Positions 34,835-39,918 of a DNA stretch of 39,918 nt are shown one piece after another (the first letter of the stretch is position 1; every line of letters starts with the position of its first letter). This stretch comes from Diphasiastrum complanatum. Taxonomy: Eukaryota > Streptophyta > Lycopodiopsida > Lycopodiales > Lycopodiaceae. The stretch is taken from positions 20,387,489 to 20,427,406 of the forward strand of contig CM055094.1 of NCBI GenBank assembly GCA_029204225.1, written 5' to 3'. The notes beneath the pieces are model-generated. The model did not search any database and was not told where the DNA came from. It saw only the letters and a list, made by a program, of their open reading frames with translations. The position numbers and the translations under genes are program-made.

Positions 34835-35083
34835 AAGGATCCACCTTACCAGCTCACCAAAGGACGAAAGACACGAAACAAGTTTCAAACAGGTTTTAAA
34901 GAAGATCATGAAATTCTATTTTGGATTTTTAGTAAAACAGAATATCCAGAGTTAATTAAGAATCATATGAGCGACACACCACTCAATGTTCCTAGAATAG
35001 GTGATTTTAAGGTGGAATGGCATTTGGTTCACACACCAAGAGCTACAGGGAGTGAAAATCCAAAACTTAGCGAAATGTTTTAA
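34835..35083 (+). CDS. Exon-like open stretch of 82 codons, unknown
   Basis: The frame is open from just after a stop at 34832 to TAA at 35081-35083. Composition is protein-like: a basic start (TKGRKTRNKF), then EDHEILFWIFSKTEYPELIK, PLNVPRIGDFKVEWHLVH and a short polar tail. The only in-frame Met is late, so it would be translated as a terminal exon. Possible acceptors are ttaccag (ending 34851) and ttcaaacag (34893). No duplicate exists in the window and I do not recognise the sequence. Confidence 0.35.
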   Translation, partial: KDPPYQLTKGRKTRNKFQTGFKEDHEILFWIFSKTEYPELIKNHMSDTPLNVPRIGDFKVEWHLVHTPRATGSENPKLSEMF

Positions 35084-35179
35084 CTAATCAAACAACATTT
35101 ATATAGCTAGAACCAATAAAACCCAAGCCGTACACTCGTCGATCCAACAGCGGATCAGATCTATGGCGCGTAATACAAC

Positions 35180-35560
35180 CGTCCACACGTGTGAGACCAC
35201 ACGTGCTACAATACACGTCAATCTGCCATTCGGCCACGTGCCCACACATGCGAGCTAACACATGCTAGAACACACGTCACCAAACCATTCGACCACATGG
35301 CCACATGTGCAAGTTTCACACATGCGGATACAGAAGTGTTGTCCCACACTTCAGGTACTGATTGGGCCACGTGACCACACGTGCAAGCCGATACGTGCAA
35401 GAACACATGTCGCTGATCCATTCGGCCACGTGTCCCCATGTGGGATCCCACACGTGTTGATCCAGACGTGCAGTTTCACACATGCGTATACAAACGTGTG
35501 GTTCCACATGTCAGCTACTGACTGGGCCACGTGTCACTGGATATCACACGTGCCAACTTT
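35180..35560. repeat. Irregular tandem array of CACGTG palindromes
   Basis: Nine exact CACGTG hexamers lie between 35186 and 35554, with many one-base variants (CACATG, ACACGT). They are set in a repeating context of attcggccacgtg and cccacacgtg at uneven spacing of roughly 58-105 bp. CACGTG is the G-box bound by plant bZIP and bHLH factors. Here it could be regulatory or simply the core of a satellite related to the CATG-rich block A that follows. Confidence 0.75.
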
Positions 35561-35567
35561 TTTCTCC

Positions 35568-35575
35568 TATATAAG
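35568..35575 (+). promoter_or_regulatory. TATA box (TATATAAG) at the edge of the CACGTG array
   Basis: ctcctatataag follows the last G-box by about 14 bp, so a plus-strand start near 35600 is expected. An ATG at 35597 opens only 23 codons (MAGDSRDFRK and onward) before a stop, so no gene is evident downstream. Block A satellite follows. Confidence 0.4.
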
Positions 35576-35669
35576 TCCATTCCCGGGGATTGTACAATGG
35601 CCGGTGATTCCAGGGATTTCAGAAAGGTCAACATACGACGAGTTGAGGCTACAACTACAACCACATAGT

Positions 35670-36410
35670 CCTACCATAGGCTTGTGTGGTTTACCACATG
35701 GCCTACCATAGACTTCTGTAGCAAGCCACATAGGCCTGCGATTGACCAAGGCTGTCATAGGTGCCCACGTGTCAAGTCACGTATGACTGCCATGTGGCAA
35801 ATCATGCAGGGTTGGGGCTAGCGATGTGTCAAGCCACGTAGGCCCATTATAGGCTGGCAAGCTAACCAGGCTCTGCCTACGTGGTCTGCTATTTGCGAAG
35901 CCTATCGCACACTACCACATGGCAAGCCACGTAGGTCTACCACATGGCAAATCATGCAGGCTTGAGGGTTGCCATGTGGCAAGCCATGTAGGCCTACCAT
36001 AACCTTGTATGTCAAGTCAACTGGGCCCTGTGCCACGTAGGCTTGAGTGGACCTAGAGATCTATATATATATATAGATGGGCTCAAATCTCTTGCCATAA
36101 AATCAGCCAAGAAGATAAACTTTTGTAGGCTTGAGTGGAGCTAGAGAGAGAGAGCTGGGGCTCCCAAGTTGTCATGTGGCAAGCCATGTAGGCATGTCAT
36201 GAGATAAACCACACAGGCTGGAGACTTGCCATGTGGCAAGCCATGTAGGCCTATCATAGGCTTGCGTGGTAGGTCATATTGGCATGACATAGGCTTGATG
36301 CTAGTATGTTCATGCTGGTATGTTGCAGTCTGCCCTATAGGCTTGACATAGGCTTGTGTGGCAAGCCAACTGAGCGATACCACATGGGTTTGCCATGTAG
36401 GTTTGAGTGG

Positions 36411-36413
<3 letters not shown>
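35670..36413 (+). repeat. CATG-rich satellite (block A, copy 3)
   Basis: From 35879 this matches window positions 1-535 nearly base for base. 35670-35878 shows what lies to the left of the window start in the parallel copy. Confidence 0.85.

Positions 36414-36496
<83 letters not shown>
36414..36496 (+). repeat. (GA)n microsatellite, about 80 bp
   Basis: Shorter counterpart of 536-660, ending with one cga interruption. The second short GA run of copy 1 is missing here. Confidence 0.97.
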
Positions 36497-36547
36497 TCTG
36501 AGTGAGGAGTCACACATGAAGTACTTCCCTATGGCCTAGCATCAACT

Positions 36548-36757
36548 TTGAAAAAAATATCTAATGGAGATAAGAAGGTTCCCAAGCAAATTTCAAATGA
36601 GAATCTTGCAGAGAAAGTATTGAAACCACAGTTCGCGAGGGATCCCAAAGAATCGAACTTGCGTGTACAAGCCCAACAAAAGCGCATACACCAACTCACC
36701 ACACATGGGAAGATCGTTAAATTTGAATTTGAAGAAAGACCATTGAAATGTTTGTAG
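36548..36757 (+). CDS. Small conserved ORF of 69 codons, copy 2
   Basis: Same frame and length as 769-978 with a few residue changes (for example SNGDKK for SDGDKK and EERPLK for EERSLK). Function unknown; it may be only a shared frame of a repeat. Confidence 0.25.
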   Translation: MKKISNGDKKVPKQISNENLAEKVLKPQFARDPKESNLRVQAQQKRIHQLTTHGKIVKFEFEERPLKCL

Positions 36758-38416
36758 ATCGATGTTTAACAAAATCATATATATTATAATCTTCACACGT
36801 GTGGAATCAAGATCTACAAGAAAATCAACATTCTACACATAGAAAACCAAGATAGAGAAAGTCACATGAGATGGACATAAGAGATGAATTCTCCACAAAG
36901 AAAGAAAGTTTGATGATTATTTCTCCACTTAGGTACAACTATTTATAGCTTCCAAAATGTCATTTGGCCACTTGCCCCAAACTTGACCTAATTTGGAAAC
37001 TTCTAGATACTTTATCAAAAACCTAGAAAATCTAGTCTAGATGCAATGTACCAAAATTAGCCAATTAGAATGGGTCCAAACTTGACCTCATCCACTGATC
37101 CCAGAGGTAGTTAAACCACTATTTAGGCCCTTATTAAGAAATATGAAACTAACTCGAAGTTGAGATTGATTTTGGCCTCCAAAATTGCCAAATGAAAAAC
37201 CAAACTAGTTGACAATTTTTAACACCATGTCCTCTAGACAACTCCATTGTTGAATACAATCTATAAGTTTTTGAAGGCAATGTACCAAAATTTAGCCAAT
37301 TAGAATGGGTCCAAACTCAACCTCATCCACTTATCTACTTGCCAGAGGTAGTTAAACCACTATTTAGGCCCTTATTAACAAATATGAAACTAACTCGAAG
37401 TTGAGATTCATTTTGGCCTCCAAAATTGCCAAATAAAAAACCAAACTACTTGACAATTTTTCACACCATGTCCTCTAGACATCTCCATTGATGAATACAA
37501 TTTATAAGTTTTTGAAAGCAATTCCGAATGCAATCAGGGTCATGTTTTAGCTCAGTGATCTCTCTTTCACATTACAAAAGTTTTTAAAATACATCGTTCT
37601 AGGATTCGAGAATGGATTTTGGAATGAATTATATTTCATTGAAGTTTGAACGAGCTTGGAAATTTGAAGATTGAATGAAGCTGTAATCTAGGATTTTCAA
37701 AACTAAAAGTTGTTCATGCAAATTAAGTCATTTTTGTTAATATATTAAAATGTTGTAATCTAGGGTTTCCAAAAACAAATTGAAAATTTGTTAAAAAAAA
37801 ATGCTTATTCCTTGTTACACGACTAAATAACATATAGTTCAAAAGCATATAATGAATCTATGCTATGTTGCAAACATATGCAAGTTACATTGCATTCATT
37901 CACACTTCACAAATCATTGGAATTTGAATTTGAACGAAATCATTGAAATGAGTAGATCAATGTTTAAATGAAGCGGTAAATATTATAATCTTCCCATTTA
38001 ATTCAATTATATTTATATATTATTGGTGCATTAATAGGATAAAAACTCGTTATTATTATTTTTTTTGTTTCTATTGATTCAAGCAAGCACAACTCGTCTA
38101 GATGATGACCACAATGCCTCTAAGGAGAAATAGTTTTTCATTTTTTTTTAACTTTGATTTTTCTTAAAATTCAAATTTAATGATCTTCCCATGTGTGGTG
38201 AGTTGGTGTCTGCACTTGAGTTGGCTTGTACACTCAAGTTTGATTCTTTGCAATCCCCCCAAATTAATATAACCAGTAACATTATTCTCAAAGCATGTAC
38301 TATGAGCTAAAAACAACACTTGGAGAGTAAAGAGTTAGGAATATGTCAAACACTTTTACACCTAGTATTTGGCAAGATCGGATTCTTTGCGATACCCTCC
38401 CCCCCCCTCCCCCAAT
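36758..38416. repeat. Block B, copy 3
   Basis: Direct copy of about 979-2609 with the TATA box at 36940-36947, the 239-bp tandem pair (about 37045-37520) and the right inverted arm (about 38150-38250). No gene. Confidence 0.85.
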
Positions 38417-38871
38417 TCTTAATATAACTTCTCAAAGCATCTAGTATGAGCTACAAACAACACTTGGTAAGTCTTAAGACTTGGAGAGTAAAGAGTTATG
38501 CATTTGTCAAATACTTTTACACCTAGCATTTGGCAAGTTAGACGCAATGGTAGTAATTATAAGAATGAGTTAGACAAGCTTGTGAAGCCATCTAGAGGTG
38601 ATTTGTTGTTTAGTTGCCTAGCTACATATCAAGCTACCCCAAGTTACCAAACAGTTTACTATTATTTTGAGTGACAACCATGAAGCTATCATGATTTGAA
38701 ATGACATCAATATATTAAGCTACTCCCAAGTTGACCCTTTCCCAGGAAGCTTCTCTCTTGAAACTATAGCAAAAAGCTCTTATTCAAAGGAACAGTCAAG
38801 AGTCGAGTACTTACCATACGAGATGAAGACCAACAAGTAGGGCAAGGAAAGAAGATGTACGGTTTACTTTG

Positions 38872-39075
38872 CTATGTGCTTGGAGGTATGCTGAGCATGC
38901 TTGGAATATGAAGAACATGTGTTTCCAAAAATATTAGTAGTCTCACAAAAAGGCTTGGAGTAACAGTAGAATTTGGAAGTGGTGCACCTACTTTGGATGG
39001 ATGATCACTAACAAACAATTTCTGTCTAGTCCTTTTGCCGTGATATGTTCCCTCTTGTCGATATGATATTTTCAT
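38872..39075 (-). pseudogene. Small ORF, copy 3, frameshifted
   Basis: Starts like 3053-3265 (MKISYRQEGTYHGKR). One T is missing in a run (gtgtttcc against gtgttttcc), so the last 15 or so codons are read in another frame. Confidence 0.4.
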
Positions 39076-39416
39076 TGTGTGTCTAAATATTTTTTGAACA
39101 GAATATGTGTAACCTAATTATTGTTGATTTTGATTTAATGCGCATTCAATGTTCATTTAATACATTAAATCAAATATCAACGATGAGAACATATATATAT
39201 ACACAACGAGAAGAAGGTATATCTAGATCATAGATTATGAACTAAAGTGGACATTTCAAAAGCAGTGGAGAGATAGATTAGCAGTTGAGTGCCATATACA
39301 TTGGCCCTAGATGACTATAATGGTCAATCTTAAAAGCTCCAATCAACAAATGTTGATGTTTTCAATGTACTCAATTCAAAAAATTGCGCCTAAAGGATTT
39401 TCTTCATAACATTTGT

Positions 39417-39918
39417 TCAGGAATAGTGGGCATCATGCTTATGATATTGCTCGCGCAGCCACTTGGAACAGGTTCGAGTCAGCATTTGTCTTCGACCAGC
39501 AAATGCTTTTGATCTCTGGGTGTAAGCCTTATCAGCATTGATGATAAAGCCTGAAGTGCACATCTCTTCAAAGATTTGTATGGAGTCTGCAGGAAAGTAT
39601 TGTATCTGTAAATAGATCCTGGTATCCTCCATGTGAAGCGCCGGTTTGTTGGGATTGATGAAAAATTGTGGATCCTGCTCAAACCTTCGACCCATGACAG
39701 TCATCAGAAACTGGCAGAACTTGTGTTGTAGCTTGATTGTAGGATGGTCAGAATCGGAAGTTAATTTGCAAAAATTCTTGATGGATGTATGACATTGCTT
39801 CTGAGAAGAGAACGAGCCATCTATTATCGCAAAGTTGCAAGGATATGCTGATATGTTGTCTTCCGATCTCCATGCTAGCGCTCGTCTTCTACGAAAACTT
39901 GGGTCGAAAGAGGATCAT
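39417..39918 (-). pseudogene. Two-module membrane protein, copy 3, module 2 only, cut by the window end
   Basis: The frame of module 2 is open from the stop at 39417-39419 up to about 39900: HKFCQFLMTVMG, DPQFFINPNK, MEDTRIYLQIQYFPAD, MCTSGFIINAD, LREQYHKH. Arg is kept where the copy at 21702 has a stop. One A appears to be missing near 39908 (gaaagaggatc against gaaagaaggatc), which would shift the frame. The rest lies outside the window. Confidence 0.6.

Larger units (their letters stand above)
35879..39918 (+). repeat. Direct segmental duplication of about 1-4110 (blocks A-B-C)
   Basis: Blocks A, B and C recur in the same order and orientation with small substitutions and indels: GA array length, the loss of ctactt near 37100, and an extra stretch near 38000. 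The copy runs off the window end inside the two-module gene. Confidence 0.95.

Noticed and set aside
35262-35711. 149-codon frame through the CACGTG array
   Set aside because: It spans tandem palindromic DNA, with composition set by the repeat. The opposite strand is also open, as expected of such repeats.

Overview
This window looks like nuclear DNA of a land plant, from a gene-poor, repeat-saturated region. The reasons are plant-type Ty1/copia retrotransposons primed from initiator-Met tRNA, long GA/CT microsatellites, AT-rich spacers and no bacterial gene organisation. I cannot place the species. No host gene with a recognisable function is present, and no rRNA, tRNA or CRISPR array was seen.

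Most of the window is built from rearranged copies of one ancestral locus, best read at 1-8646. Its blocks are: A, a CATG-rich satellite with a GA microsatellite (1-902); B, a non-coding block with an LTR-like promoter and a 239-bp tandem duplication (903-2600); C, a minus-strand gene for an unrecognised membrane-anchored protein with two ~222-residue modules (2610-5310); D, spacer, a 36-bp minisatellite, a decayed unknown ORF and a dead copia gag/protease fragment (5310-8646). Copies lie at 35879-39918 (A-B-C, direct, cut by the window edge), 20632-23320 (C, direct), 16333-20606 (D plus part of C, inverted), and 9969-10772 with 15876-16332 (A and part of B, split apart by a later insertion and inversion). 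Blocks D at 4585-8646 and 16397-20606 therefore form a large palindrome.

In the palindrome spacer sits a young Ty1/copia element (8647-15875). Its two 655-bp LTRs differ, as far as I can read, at one base, yet they face opposite ways. Gag through reverse transcriptase runs on the minus strand, while RNase H and the 3' LTR run on the plus strand. The flanks show that a segment carrying the 3' end of the element plus ~0.8 kb of adjacent DNA was inverted after insertion.

23335-28930 holds older gag/protease fragments of a second copia family (called gag2 here) inside a 2.53-kb tandem duplication. 28930-30905 is AT-rich DNA with no gene I can support. 30906-33337 is a copia remnant with a putative 3' LTR, an internal deletion joining integrase to RNase H, and leader sequence. 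33338-35083 holds a composite insertion and two exon-like open stretches. 35180-35575 is a dense array of CACGTG palindromes ending in a TATA box.

The most interesting items are the two-module membrane protein family, the split and inverted copia element, two breakpoints carrying short locally copied filler, and the CACGTG array.
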